Shown here: piece by piece, positions 8,463 to 17,724 of the stretch
How the letters are laid out: every line of letters begins with the position of its first letter
How positions within the stretch are numbered: the stretch's first letter is position 1
Source of the DNA: Nodularia sphaerocarpa UHCC 0038
GTDB taxonomy: Bacteria > Cyanobacteriota > Cyanobacteriia > Cyanobacteriales > Nostocaceae
DNA: 64,000 nucleotides
Assembly (NCBI RefSeq): GCF_022376295.1
Contig: NZ_CP060140.1
Coordinates: 248,001-312,000 of the forward strand
Reading direction: 5' to 3'
Notes under the pieces: generated by a model
What the model was told of the DNA's origin: nothing
The model's input: only the letters and a program-made list of their open reading frames with translations
Database searches by the model: none
Program-made: the position numbers and the translations under genes

Positions 8463-8678
8463 TTACAGGCTTGTCAAAAGGCCGATGATACCGTGTCCTG
8501 TGAAGACTTCTAATGCTATCAGAGAGACGAAACCAATCATTGCTAAACGACCATTGAGTAATTCGGCGTAGGGAGTAAACCCGGTGCGATCGCCTTGCTC
8601 GTCTATATAAACCTTTGGTTCAATCGCAAAGTTGTTCATCAAACCTTGGTCATCAATAATACTTGTATTGGTACGCAT
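8463..8678 (-). CDS. High-light-inducible protein (HLIP/SCP)
   Basis: 71-residue single-helix chlorophyll-binding protein of the Hli (small CAB-like) family, a thylakoid protein linked to photoprotection and chlorophyll recycling around photosystem II. The chlorophyll-binding helix is explicit: ELLNGRLAMIGFVSLI (about residues 40-55), with the E-x-x-N-x-R motif. The N-terminus is polar and ends in GFTPYAE. An AAGGAAAA ribosome site lies upstream, and a clear terminator follows, so it is a monocistronic gene. Such genes are typically induced by high light; no specific light-response box was identified here. Confidence 0.92.
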   Translation of the reverse strand: MRTNTSIIDDQGLMNNFAIEPKVYIDEQGDRTGFTPYAELLNGRLAMIGFVSLIALEVFTGHGIIGLLTSL

Positions 8679-8794
8679 ATAATTTTTTTCCTTTTTTCTG
8701 TGTATGTAAACAACTGTAACAAACTTATTAAATTTTGTAAAGTATCTGAGACAACTTTATTTGAATCATCGCCAAATCTGGTTAGACTCTTTCT

Positions 8795-8838
8795 TTCTCC
8801 CCTCTCCTTAATAAGGAGAGGGGCTGGGGGTGAGGTTT
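8795..8838. repeat. CCTCTCCTT/AAGGAGAGG palindromic repeat
   Basis: A short palindrome (CCCCTCTCCTTAATAAGGAG) followed by GGGGCTGGGGGTGAGGTT lies upstream of thyX. Related sequences occur at 17783-17815, 44450-44470 and 44840-44880, so it is a dispersed family. Confidence 0.7.
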
Positions 8839-8879
8839 GTGTACTTTATTAACTCTGGACTCCTGAACGAGATATCATA

Positions 8880-10640
8880 GTGAATCGGGTTCACAAAGAC
8901 GTTTCACCAACAGGTTGCAATTTATCAATGCATCGATTCCGAGTAGAGGTTATTGCCAAAACACCAAACCCGCAGCAAGTGGTTTATGCTGCGATGCACC
9001 AAGACTATACCGATGGCTTTGTGTATGATGAGCGCGACTCATGGCCTTCGGAGTCACAATGCGGCGAAATTATTGTTAAGCGACTTTTAGCAGGCGATCG
9101 CGGACACTATGGCTGCTATACTCCTGACACTGAAGTATTGACCCGCAGAGGGTGGGTAAAATTTCCCAACCTGTTACCCCAAGAAGAAGTTGTCGCGGTA
9201 AATATTCAAACTGGTCAAGCACATTTTGAGTCTCCCATTGCTTACCAAAAACATACAATTAACGACAAAATTTATCAGGTAAAAGGTCAAAATTTAAGTC
9301 TAGCCGTAACCCTAGACCACCGTATGGTTGTTGCACATCGCCAAAAAGGTGGGAGTTGGACAGACTATTATTTTGCATCAGCAGCCGATGTAGCAGGTAA
9401 ACCCAGAAAATATCTCAATTCTACCTGTCTCAAATTCGATCAGCGTTGCAGCTATCCTCCAGATTTACCTCCTGGATATGATCCTGAAAATTTAATGAAA
9501 TTGGCTGGTTTTTTTATTGGAGATGGCTGCATAAATAATGCCAGTATCCATACTAGATTTCGGATCAGAAAGCAAAACAAAATTGACTATCTTTATGGAT
9601 TGGGGTTTGAGATTAAACAACACCCAAATGACCGATACAGCCTCACAGATTCCAAGGTAGCGTCTTGGTTGCAGAAAACCTTTACCCATAACCAAGAAAA
9701 ATTTATTCCTTGGTCTTACTTAAACTTAACGCCGGATTTAATTGTTTGTTTGTTAGAAGGGATGCGAGTCACTGATGGCACTCCAAAAAGAAGCAGTTGG
9801 TCTTATGATTCTACAAGTGACCAAGTTTTAGACTTTTTACAAGCTATTCTACATCTGAATGGCGAATCCGGTTCCTACAGTCTCAATAATCCCAATGAAG
9901 GCGAAGAACACGAAAACCACAAACCTTGTGGCAGAATTCATATATCTAAACGCAGAGAACCTAGAGTAGAAATCTCTCAAAATAATCGCTCTCGTAGTTA
10001 TGTTGAAAGCATCGAATCATATCAAGGTGATGTTTTTTGTGTGACGGTTTCAACCGGGGCGTTGCTGGTGCGAAAAGACAGAAAAGTTATTGTTTGTGGG
10101 AACTGCTTAGAGCATCCCCAGATTGTTTTTAACTGTGGTTATTTTCCTCACAGTGTGATGCAGCAGGCTCGTACACATCGGGTGGGTGTATCATTTGATG
10201 TTCAATCTTTTAGGTACACGGGGAACCAATTTATTGATGTAGTAGAGGGTAAAAAAGATATAGAAGATGTATTTTACTTGCGTCCCGTTGGTGATTACTC
10301 TGATAGACAAGGTAAAAAGTATTACTATTCACCAGAACAACGAGCCGCAGATTTAGAATGGTGTCTCGAAGCTGCGAAGCGTTACAAGGCTGATTTTGAG
10401 GGTGGGATGTCTGAGGAACACGCAAGAGGTAAAGTACCTTTTGATTATCGTCAGCATTTTGTTGTGAGTTTCAATTTAAGGTCTTTCATGCACTTTTGTG
10501 ATATGAGAAATAAGAAGGATGCTCAATTGGAAATTCAAAGTTTGTGTGAAATGATGTGGCCTCATTTTGCAGATTGGACTCCTGCGATCGCACAATGGTA
10601 TGAGAAGCAGCGTCAAGGTAAAGCCAGATTAGCACCTTAA
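8880..10640 (+). CDS. thyX: Flavin-dependent thymidylate synthase ThyX with intein
   Basis: 586-residue precursor: ThyX, which makes dTMP from dUMP using FADH2 and methylenetetrahydrofolate, interrupted by an intein. Extein residues 1-78 and 409-586 join as GHYG|CLEHPQ, a well-conserved ThyX segment. After the junction comes the ThyX motif region RTHRVGVSFDVQSFRY (431-446). Spliced length is 256 residues. The intein spans residues 79-408. The start used is a GTG at 8880 without a clear ribosome site; an ATG at 8928 (MHRFRVEVIAK) is a plausible alternative. A different protein family is very unlikely. Confidence 0.93.
   Translation: MNRVHKDVSPTGCNLSMHRFRVEVIAKTPNPQQVVYAAMHQDYTDGFVYDERDSWPSESQCGEIIVKRLLAGDRGHYGCYTPDTEVLTRRGWVKFPNLLPQEEVVAVNIQTGQAHFESPIAYQKHTINDKIYQVKGQNLSLAVTLDHRMVVAHRQKGGSWTDYYFASAADVAGKPRKYLNSTCLKFDQRCSYPPDLPPGYDPENLMKLAGFFIGDGCINNASIHTRFRIRKQNKIDYLYGLGFEIKQHPNDRYSLTDSKVASWLQKTFTHNQEKFIPWSYLNLTPDLIVCLLEGMRVTDGTPKRSSWSYDSTSDQVLDFLQAILHLNGESGSYSLNNPNEGEEHENHKPCGRIHISKRREPRVEISQNNRSRSYVESIESYQGDVFCVTVSTGALLVRKDRKVIVCGNCLEHPQIVFNCGYFPHSVMQQARTHRVGVSFDVQSFRYTGNQFIDVVEGKKDIEDVFYLRPVGDYSDRQGKKYYYSPEQRAADLEWCLEAAKRYKADFEGGMSEEHARGKVPFDYRQHFVVSFNLRSFMHFCDMRNKKDAQLEIQSLCEMMWPHFADWTPAIAQWYEKQRQGKARLAP
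9114..10103 (+). mobile_element. ThyX intein with LAGLIDADG-type endonuclease
   Basis: A 330-residue self-splicing insert within thyX. It starts at Cys79 (CYTPDTEVLTRRGW), has the TxxH motif in LAVTLDHRMV (His147), and ends VIVCGN before the Cys409 nucleophile of the C-extein. The residue before the terminal Asn is Gly rather than the common His. Two endonuclease-like dodecapeptides are visible: LAGFFIGDG (208-216) with Asp215, and LLEGMRVTDG (291-300) with Asp299. The reading frame is intact, so both splicing and homing could be active. Inteins at this ThyX site are known in other cyanobacteria. Confidence 0.9.
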
Positions 10641-10701
10641 ATAGTCGGGTTTTTAAACGCAGAGGGGCGCTAAGGTAACGCAAAGGAACGCAGAGTTTTG
10701 A

Positions 10702-13548
10702 TTATTCCTCTGTTCCTTGGCGTTCTTGGCTTCTTGGCGGTTCGATAATCTTATTTCCTTTCAGCAATGCTACAGGGAAATGTTTAAGTACATCACCAAT
10801 TAACATAATTTTATCAGCGCTGACTATTTCCCCAGTAATAGTATCTTGCCAAACTGAAGGCGCATCTGGTGGTAACTGAATATATGTATTATCCCAGATT
10901 TGCTGATTTAAAGGATATTCTCCAGGTTGAATTAAGCTGGCGAAAAATCGGGGTACAATGGTAATCATTGTCTGATGATTATCAACCCTCGCAAAGGCAA
11001 TGATATGATTTGCAAACTTTCCCCTAGCTTCTAAAGGTAAATAGCTTCCTTGCTGAAAAACTGTTAAATTTTCTCTTCTCGCTTTTAACGCTTGAGTAAT
11101 CAGAAACAGTTTTATTCTACCATCTTCTTTAGTTGCTAATAATTCATTTATCAACTTTAAAATATCAGTTGCGGCTTGTTCTTTAATCGCTTTGAGATGA
11201 GACTGTCGCATTTCAAAATCAACCGGACGGCGATTATCAGGATCAACCATACTCAAATCCCATAGTTCTGTTCCTTGATAAAAGTCGGGAACTCCAGGAG
11301 AGGTGATTTTTAGCAAAGTCTGAGATAAGGAATTGAAAATACCATAGTAGGCTATGCGTTTCTGAAAAGCGATAAATTTATGCAAGAATTCATCTTCTTT
11401 TAAAACTGCTGAAACAAACTGAGTCAAAGCATTTTCATAAGTTTCATTAGGTCGCAGCCATGCTGTATAAACTTTAGCTTCTCTAGCAGCTTTCAGGACA
11501 TAATCTTGAATGCGATCGCAAAAATCATTATACTCACTTTCAAAGAATGGAAATGCACCAATTAGCATCTGATAAAATTGGTATTCTTGGTTTCTATCTG
11601 GCTTATGTAAACTTTTATTGACACTGGTTTTGTGAACATGATTAATTTCACAAAATGCGTAAACTTGTGTTTTCCATTCTTCGGGAATTTCTGACAAAAC
11701 ATTTAATCTGGCGCGGATATCTTCACCCCGTTTAGTATCATGGGTGGAAGTAGTATTCATTGAGTGTAACCAATGAATTTGTCGCTGTTGATTAAACTTG
11801 TGAAAATCGGCAATACTCACGCCAAAGTTATCAGGATTTCCACCAACTTCGTTTAAGGAAATAAAGCGGTTATAAACGTATAAAGCTGTGTCTTCAACTC
11901 CTTTAGCCATTAAGGGTCCAGTATATTGCTGTAGTCGCATGACAAAATCAAGCCATTGCGCTTGATCCTCTGGTGTGAGAGAATTTTCATATTCCAGTAA
12001 CAGCAGTTTTTCAATGAAATTTAATTCATGGTGTAGCAGGGGAAGATTGGATTTTGCTTGTTGAATTACATCTTGAATATATTGACGGTCTGCTGGTAAG
12101 ATACCGTCTGCATTTGTGTAAGTTCGATAAATAGGAAAGAGAGTTAGTATTTCTGCGATCGCCCGTTTTAAGCCATTAATGGTAAAATCATTACCATAAC
12201 GATGTTTACTCGCTATTTTTTTGAGTATATAAGTTAAATTATCAACATCTCCGGCTAAATTTCGTTCTAAAATTAAATGCTTTTTCTCAATCGCTAGTTG
12301 TTCATAAGCTGTTCTAAAACCTGTGACATTCCAATAAATTTGAGTAAAAGCTTCTTGGCTTGCAGTTTGACAAAAACTACCATTCAGATAATTTAAGAAA
12401 TCATAACCTGTAGTACCTTGAATTGACCAGTGGTGAGGTAAATCTTCCCCTAATTCTAAAATCTTTTCGACGGTGATATATGTATCACCTACTTTTGCTT
12501 TCAGTCTTTGTAAATACTGAGTAGGGTCAGAAAGTCCATCAATATGGTCAATTCGTAACCCAGTAATTTGATTTTCTTTGACCAACTTGGTAATTAAAGC
12601 ATGGGTGTTTTCAAATACCTGAAAATCTTGGATATTCACTGATATTAATTCATTGACTGTAAAAAACCGCCTGTAATTAATCTCTTCTGCGCCGACTTTC
12701 CAAAAAGCCAAGCGGAAAAACTGTTCCGAAAGTAAACTATCTAAAAGATTAAAGCTTTCTGGTTTACCTGGTTCACCATTAAAAAGTTGGAGGTTTTCGT
12801 CAATAAATGTTTTAACTTCTGTATTATCTCTATAAAGTTCCCACAACAATCCTTTCACAAAATCTATTTGGTCTTGTCTCTCTTTTGGGGTAGAATCAGT
12901 AGGTATATGTTTGACCATATAAAGGATGCCGAGTAATCTCACAAATATGGGATTATTTCTCCCTAATATCTGAGATAATTTTTCTATATTCTGATTGAGA
13001 AATATAGCGTAAGATTCTAATTTCAGGGGAAACCTGAAATCATAATAATTCACACTCAAGCCATTTTGGTCATATTTGAGTTGAATTTCTCCATTTTCTA
13101 AGGACTCACCGTAAAAGTTGCCCAGCAAAGGTGCTAAAATTTGTTCTTTACTATCAGCAATTTCATTGCTTATGGGAGAATTCCAGGTAATGTCAAAGTA
13201 GTTAGCATAAATGGAATTAACACCATTTTCTAGAACATTCATCAGATATTGATTTTGGCTATCATAAGCCATGTGGTTGGGGACAATATCTTGAAGCCAA
13301 CCCATATTATGCTGTTTTAATTCTTCAACTAAAGCGGTAAAATCTTCTGGTGTTCCTAATTCTGGATTTAATTGATTAGGGTCAACTATATCATAGCCGT
13401 GGGTGCTACCTGTTCTGGCTTTAAATATTGGTGATGCGTAAAGGTCAGAAATTCCTAGTTCGTTAAGATAATTGATGATTTTTTTGGCTGAGTTAAAATC
13501 AAATTGGGAATTAAATTGAATGCGATATGTTGCTGTTGGTATTCGCAT
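10702..13548 (-). CDS. treY: Malto-oligosyltrehalose synthase
   Basis: 948-residue GH13 enzyme that rearranges the reducing end of maltodextrin into a trehalosyl unit. The start IPTATYRIQFNSQFDF is typical of TreY. Catalytic-site segments are LRIDHIDGL (about residues 330-340), VEKIL and, in the C-terminal half, STHDTKRGEDIRARL. LWDLSMVDPDNRRPVD is another TreY hallmark. The open frame continues 45 codons upstream through repeat DNA, so I start at the ATG at 13548. The last residues (EPPRSQERQGTEE) look translated from a dispersed repeat. Third gene of the glgX-treZ-treY run. Confidence 0.94.
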   Translation of the reverse strand: MRIPTATYRIQFNSQFDFNSAKKIINYLNELGISDLYASPIFKARTGSTHGYDIVDPNQLNPELGTPEDFTALVEELKQHNMGWLQDIVPNHMAYDSQNQYLMNVLENGVNSIYANYFDITWNSPISNEIADSKEQILAPLLGNFYGESLENGEIQLKYDQNGLSVNYYDFRFPLKLESYAIFLNQNIEKLSQILGRNNPIFVRLLGILYMVKHIPTDSTPKERQDQIDFVKGLLWELYRDNTEVKTFIDENLQLFNGEPGKPESFNLLDSLLSEQFFRLAFWKVGAEEINYRRFFTVNELISVNIQDFQVFENTHALITKLVKENQITGLRIDHIDGLSDPTQYLQRLKAKVGDTYITVEKILELGEDLPHHWSIQGTTGYDFLNYLNGSFCQTASQEAFTQIYWNVTGFRTAYEQLAIEKKHLILERNLAGDVDNLTYILKKIASKHRYGNDFTINGLKRAIAEILTLFPIYRTYTNADGILPADRQYIQDVIQQAKSNLPLLHHELNFIEKLLLLEYENSLTPEDQAQWLDFVMRLQQYTGPLMAKGVEDTALYVYNRFISLNEVGGNPDNFGVSIADFHKFNQQRQIHWLHSMNTTSTHDTKRGEDIRARLNVLSEIPEEWKTQVYAFCEINHVHKTSVNKSLHKPDRNQEYQFYQMLIGAFPFFESEYNDFCDRIQDYVLKAAREAKVYTAWLRPNETYENALTQFVSAVLKEDEFLHKFIAFQKRIAYYGIFNSLSQTLLKITSPGVPDFYQGTELWDLSMVDPDNRRPVDFEMRQSHLKAIKEQAATDILKLINELLATKEDGRIKLFLITQALKARRENLTVFQQGSYLPLEARGKFANHIIAFARVDNHQTMITIVPRFFASLIQPGEYPLNQQIWDNTYIQLPPDAPSVWQDTITGEIVSADKIMLIGDVLKHFPVALLKGNKIIEPPRSQERQGTEE

Positions 13549-13559
13549 GGGTAAACTAA

Positions 13560-13745
13560 CTCCTTTTTTATAGAACCGCAGAGGCGCAGAGTTCACAGAG
13601 ATGAGAGAATATGGATTTGTTTCGCGCAAAGGCGCAAAGGCGCAAAGGTACAAAGAAAAATAAAAGTAATTTTGGCATTTCATATTCTGATTCAGCTTTT
13701 AGTTCTTTCTCTCTCTGTGTTCTCTGTGTCTCTGTGGTTCGTTAT
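13560..13745. repeat. Dispersed CGCAGAGGCGC / CTCTGTGTC repeats
   Basis: The treZ-treY spacer holds purine-rich units (GCGCAAAGGCGCAAAGG) and, at its right end, pyrimidine-rich units (CTCTGTGTTCTCTGTGTCTC) that extend into the 3' end of treZ. Similar units occur at 10659-10695 and 20307-20346. Confidence 0.8.
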
Positions 13746-15564
13746 CTAAATATTTTTCATAAATTGCAAAGCTTTGTTTGGGTAGGGTTAGTTCTTGATG
13801 TGATTTTGCTGTTTCTGGTAACTGTGAACCGCTACCTAACCATTTTGTTTCAGCAGAGTCTAAAATCTTCACCCAATTATTACCTGTAAATTCTTGGCTA
13901 AATGTAATATCATAGGTATTAAAGTTCATTGCACAGAATATTTGGTTTTCTTCGCTATGTTTAAACCATGTAATCAGCTTTTTGTCTTCATCACAGCCTA
14001 TTTGTAAATTTTCTCTTTCGCGTTTCAATAAGGCGGGGTTTTGGCTGCGTATTTGAATGAGTTTTTTGTAGAAAGACAATAAAACTTGATGTTTCCCTGA
14101 TTGGCGTTTGTCCCAATTTAGCTTACAATTGTTAAAGGTATCAGGTGACTCTGGGTCTGGTGGTTCTCCTTGGGAATGAAAGGCAAAAAATTCTTTTTTA
14201 CGTCCTTCTCTAACTGCTTTAATTAAATCTGGGTCTGAGTGACTGACAAAATATAAAAAGGGCGATTCTTCACCATATTCTTCTCCCATAAATAATAGGG
14301 GAATGTAAGGAGAAAGCAATACTACGCCAGCAGCTAATTTTAAAGCTTCAAAATCTACTAATTGCGATAATCTTTCGCCTAAAACTCTGTTACCTATTTG
14401 GTCATGATTTTGGCTGGCTACTATAAATTGAGATGGCGAGCGATCGCCTGCATGATTTCCGTGATATCGTTGGCGATGATGGGAATATTTCCAATCGTAA
14501 ACAAAGCTGTCTTTGTACGCTTTTGCTAAATGTTCACACTTGCCAAAATCTTCATAATAACCAGTGCGATCGCCTGTCAATAAACTATATAATGAATGAT
14601 GAAAATCATCACTCCATTGAGCATCAATTCCATAACCACCTAACTCAGTCGGGCGAATTATGCGCGGGTCATTTAAATCACTTTCAGCAATTAAATAAAG
14701 TTTGCGTCCCTGTTGCTGAGAAAGCACAGCCACATTTTCTGCGAGTTCTGCTAAAAAGTGTTTTGCACCAAAATCGTAAATAGCATGAATTGCATCTAAG
14801 CGTAAAGCATCAATATGAAATTCGCCTAACCAATACAGCGCATTTTGAATAAAAAATTGCCGCACATCATAACTATAAGCATCATCAAAATTAATCGCAC
14901 TTCCCCAAGGAGTATGATAGGTTTCTGTAAAATAAGGGGCGAAGCAACTTGTGTAATTACCTTCAGGACCAAAGTGGTTATAAACCACATCTAAAATTAC
15001 AGCTATTTCTTCTTGGTGACAAGCATCAACTAATTGCTTTAACTGATTCGGTCCACCATAAGAATTCTGCACAGCAAAGGGATAAACACCATCATAACCC
15101 CAATTTCGGTCTCCTGGAAATTGCGCCACTGGCATGATTTCAATAGCATTTATCCCTAAATCTCGTAAATCGGAAAGTCGGGGAATAATTGCAGCAAAAG
15201 TTCCTTCTGGGGTGAAAGTACCAACGTGTAACTCATACATAATCATGGTTTCCCAGGGAATACCAGACCAATTGCTGTCACTCCAAACAAAGCTGTGATT
15301 TATCACTTGGGAAGGACTATGTACATCCAGAGGTTGAAAATTTGATGCGGGATCAGGTCTAGATTCATTACCATTTAATTGATAGAAATAACAAGTTCCT
15401 GGTTCAATATCTCTAGCGGTAACTTGCCAATATCCCCCTTTTTTGCACATCGGTAGTAAATGTTGATAAGGAGATACGATTTCTAAGGCGACGCTTTCTA
15501 AATGGGGTCCCCAAACTGTAAATTCACAAACACCGTCACCTAAATAATGAGCGCCAATTTTCAT
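13699..15564 (-). CDS. treZ: Malto-oligosyltrehalose trehalohydrolase
   Basis: 621-residue GH13 hydrolase that releases trehalose from the trehalosyl-maltodextrins made by TreY. Domains: N-terminal carbohydrate-binding fold (FTVWGPHLESVALEI), then the catalytic barrel with VILDVVYNHFGPEGNY, the nucleophile region ALRLDAIHAIYDFG, the acid/base LIAESDLND and SQNHDQIGNR. GEEYGEESPF is also family-typical. I start at ATG 15564 (MKIGAHYLG); nine codons upstream are open but not conserved. The C-terminal tail after IYEKYLDN (EPQRHREHRERKN) is encoded by a dispersed repeat. Confidence 0.94.
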   Translation of the reverse strand: MKIGAHYLGDGVCEFTVWGPHLESVALEIVSPYQHLLPMCKKGGYWQVTARDIEPGTCYFYQLNGNESRPDPASNFQPLDVHSPSQVINHSFVWSDSNWSGIPWETMIMYELHVGTFTPEGTFAAIIPRLSDLRDLGINAIEIMPVAQFPGDRNWGYDGVYPFAVQNSYGGPNQLKQLVDACHQEEIAVILDVVYNHFGPEGNYTSCFAPYFTETYHTPWGSAINFDDAYSYDVRQFFIQNALYWLGEFHIDALRLDAIHAIYDFGAKHFLAELAENVAVLSQQQGRKLYLIAESDLNDPRIIRPTELGGYGIDAQWSDDFHHSLYSLLTGDRTGYYEDFGKCEHLAKAYKDSFVYDWKYSHHRQRYHGNHAGDRSPSQFIVASQNHDQIGNRVLGERLSQLVDFEALKLAAGVVLLSPYIPLLFMGEEYGEESPFLYFVSHSDPDLIKAVREGRKKEFFAFHSQGEPPDPESPDTFNNCKLNWDKRQSGKHQVLLSFYKKLIQIRSQNPALLKRERENLQIGCDEDKKLITWFKHSEENQIFCAMNFNTYDITFSQEFTGNNWVKILDSAETKWLGSGSQLPETAKSHQELTLPKQSFAIYEKYLDNEPQRHREHRERKN

Positions 15565-15597
15565 AATAAGAGAAAGGACTAAAGTCCTCACTACTAA

Positions 15598-17724
15598 CTA
15601 AGCCAGACGACGGAGCAAAACAAGCGATCGCTCAATTAATGGTACACTTTGATCACCTGTGAAAAACTTCCCTGGTGGCACAAAACGCGGTTGATTAGTG
15701 TCAATAATCATTTCCCATCCCCGTTCCTTAAAACCACTGGGTAGGGAAAAATCAATCGGCTCATAATGAGCGTTATAAAATATTAAAAAACTCTCATCAA
15801 TAATTCGCTCACCATGAGGACCAGGAGTAGCAATTCCTTCACCATTTAAGAAAATGCCCATAACTTTGGCATAATTAACTAGCCACTGCTCATCAGTCAT
15901 TTCACTACCGTCACCATTAAACCAACTAATATCACCAATACCAAAACCATAAATAGGTTCACCTTGAAACCACTTACGTCGTCGAAATACTGGATGCTGA
16001 TGGCGGAAATAAATCAATTCACGAGTAAAATTTAATAAATCCGCGTTTGATGCTTGCAAATTCCAATTTTGCCAGGAAATTTCATTATCTTGACAGTAAG
16101 GATTATTATTACCTTTGTGACTCAAGCCAAGTTCATCTCCCCCCAGTAGCATCGGTACACCCTGAGACAACATTAGGGTTGCTAAAAAGTTGCGTCTTTG
16201 ACGTTCCCGCAAGCGCAACACCTCTGGGTCTTCAGTTTCCCCTTCTACACCACAATTCCAAGAATTGTTGTAATTTTCCCCATCTTGATTATCTTCTTTG
16301 TTCGCCTCGTTGTGCTTTTCGTTATAACTGACCAAATCATTCAGCGTAAAACCATCGTGGGCAGTGATAAAATTAATACTTGCACTCGGACTCCGCCCAT
16401 TTGTTTCATACAAGTCAGGGCTACCCGTAAAAGAGTAAGCAAACTGCCCCAGGCTGTTCTCTGAACCCCGCCAAAAAGCCCGCACCGTATCCCGGTATCT
16501 CCCATTCCACTCTGACCACCGCAGGGGGAAATTCCCCACTTGATAACCCCCATCTCCCACATCCCAAGGTTCAGCAATTAGCTTCACATCTGCCAATACT
16601 GGGTCTTGATGAATAATATCAAAGAAAGCCGCTAGGCTATCTACCTCATATAATTCCCGCGCTAACGCCGAAGCCAAATCAAAGCGAAAGCCATCGACGT
16701 GCATTTCTGTTACCCAATAGCGCAAGCTATCCATGATTAATTTCAGCACTTGGGCATGGCGTACATTCAAAGAGTTACCACAGCCTGTAAAATCCATGTA
16801 ATAGCGGGGTTCATCCTTGACTAGGCGGTAGTATACAGAATTATCAATACCCCGCAGTGACAACGTTGGTCCGAAATGATTACCTTCGCCAGTGTGGTTA
16901 TAAACCACATCTAAAATTACCTCAATTCCAGCAAAATGCAGATTTTTAACCATCTGCTTAAATTCGGTAACTTGCTGTCCTAATGTGCCACTAGCACTAT
17001 AAGTAGAATGGGGTGTAAAATAATTGATAGAATCGTAACCCCAGTAATTACTTAATCCTTTTTCTACTAAATGTCCGGGGTAGCAAAAGAACTGATGCAC
17101 TGGCATTAATTCCACTGCTGTAATTCCTAGTTGCTGGAGATGTTTAATAACAGCCGGATGTGCCAGTCCCGCATAAGTTCCCCGCAGTTCTTCGGGAATA
17201 TCTGGGTGTAATTTTGTCAAGCCTTTGACGTGGGTTTCATAAATGATCGTTTCGTGCCAAGGTTTATATAAAGGTTTGTCTCCTTCCCAATCAAAAGACT
17301 CATCTACAACAACACACTTCGGCATCATTTGGGCATTATCTAAATTAGAAAAAGCTAAATCTGGTTCAGGATCATCCCAAGCATAACCAAAAATAGCTCG
17401 ACTATGCTTAATCTCGCCATCAATTGCTTTAGCATAGGGGTCAATTAGCAGTTTATTGGGGTTAAAGCGATGACCTGTTTCTGGAGACCAAGGGCCATGC
17501 ACTCGAAAGCCATATCTTTGTCCTGGGCTGATTCCTGGAACATAACCGTGCCAAACAAAATTATTTTTTTCCCTCAGAGGTAAACGAATTTCATCATCTT
17601 TTTCATCAAATAAACAAAGGTCTACTCCTGTGGCATTTTCTGAAAATAAGGCAAAGTTTGTGCCTTTACCGTCCCAACTAGCGCCTAAAGGATATACTTC
17701 CCCTGGCCATAGTGCTACATACAT
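15598..17724 (-). CDS. glgX: Glycogen debranching enzyme GlgX/TreX type
   Basis: 708-residue GH13 isoamylase-type debranching enzyme that cleaves alpha-1,6 branches to give linear maltodextrin. An N-terminal CBM48 fold (WDGKGTNFALFSENATGVDL) precedes the barrel, with ILDVVYNHTGEGN, the nucleophile region VDGFRFDLASAL, LIAEPWDVGDGGYQ and FITAHDGFTLNDLV. Length fits GlgX/TreX. It is the promoter-proximal gene of the run, 33 bp upstream of treZ, so debranching, trehalosyl formation and trehalose release are encoded together. In cyanobacteria trehalose made this way accumulates in drought or osmotic stress; the inducing signal is not visible here. Confidence 0.93.
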   Translation of the reverse strand: MYVALWPGEVYPLGASWDGKGTNFALFSENATGVDLCLFDEKDDEIRLPLREKNNFVWHGYVPGISPGQRYGFRVHGPWSPETGHRFNPNKLLIDPYAKAIDGEIKHSRAIFGYAWDDPEPDLAFSNLDNAQMMPKCVVVDESFDWEGDKPLYKPWHETIIYETHVKGLTKLHPDIPEELRGTYAGLAHPAVIKHLQQLGITAVELMPVHQFFCYPGHLVEKGLSNYWGYDSINYFTPHSTYSASGTLGQQVTEFKQMVKNLHFAGIEVILDVVYNHTGEGNHFGPTLSLRGIDNSVYYRLVKDEPRYYMDFTGCGNSLNVRHAQVLKLIMDSLRYWVTEMHVDGFRFDLASALARELYEVDSLAAFFDIIHQDPVLADVKLIAEPWDVGDGGYQVGNFPLRWSEWNGRYRDTVRAFWRGSENSLGQFAYSFTGSPDLYETNGRSPSASINFITAHDGFTLNDLVSYNEKHNEANKEDNQDGENYNNSWNCGVEGETEDPEVLRLRERQRRNFLATLMLSQGVPMLLGGDELGLSHKGNNNPYCQDNEISWQNWNLQASNADLLNFTRELIYFRHQHPVFRRRKWFQGEPIYGFGIGDISWFNGDGSEMTDEQWLVNYAKVMGIFLNGEGIATPGPHGERIIDESFLIFYNAHYEPIDFSLPSGFKERGWEMIIDTNQPRFVPPGKFFTGDQSVPLIERSLVLLRRLA

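Noticed and set aside
13549..13683. 45-residue N-terminal extension of TreY
   Set aside because: Encoded by dispersed repeat sequence; the conserved TreY start is at 13548.
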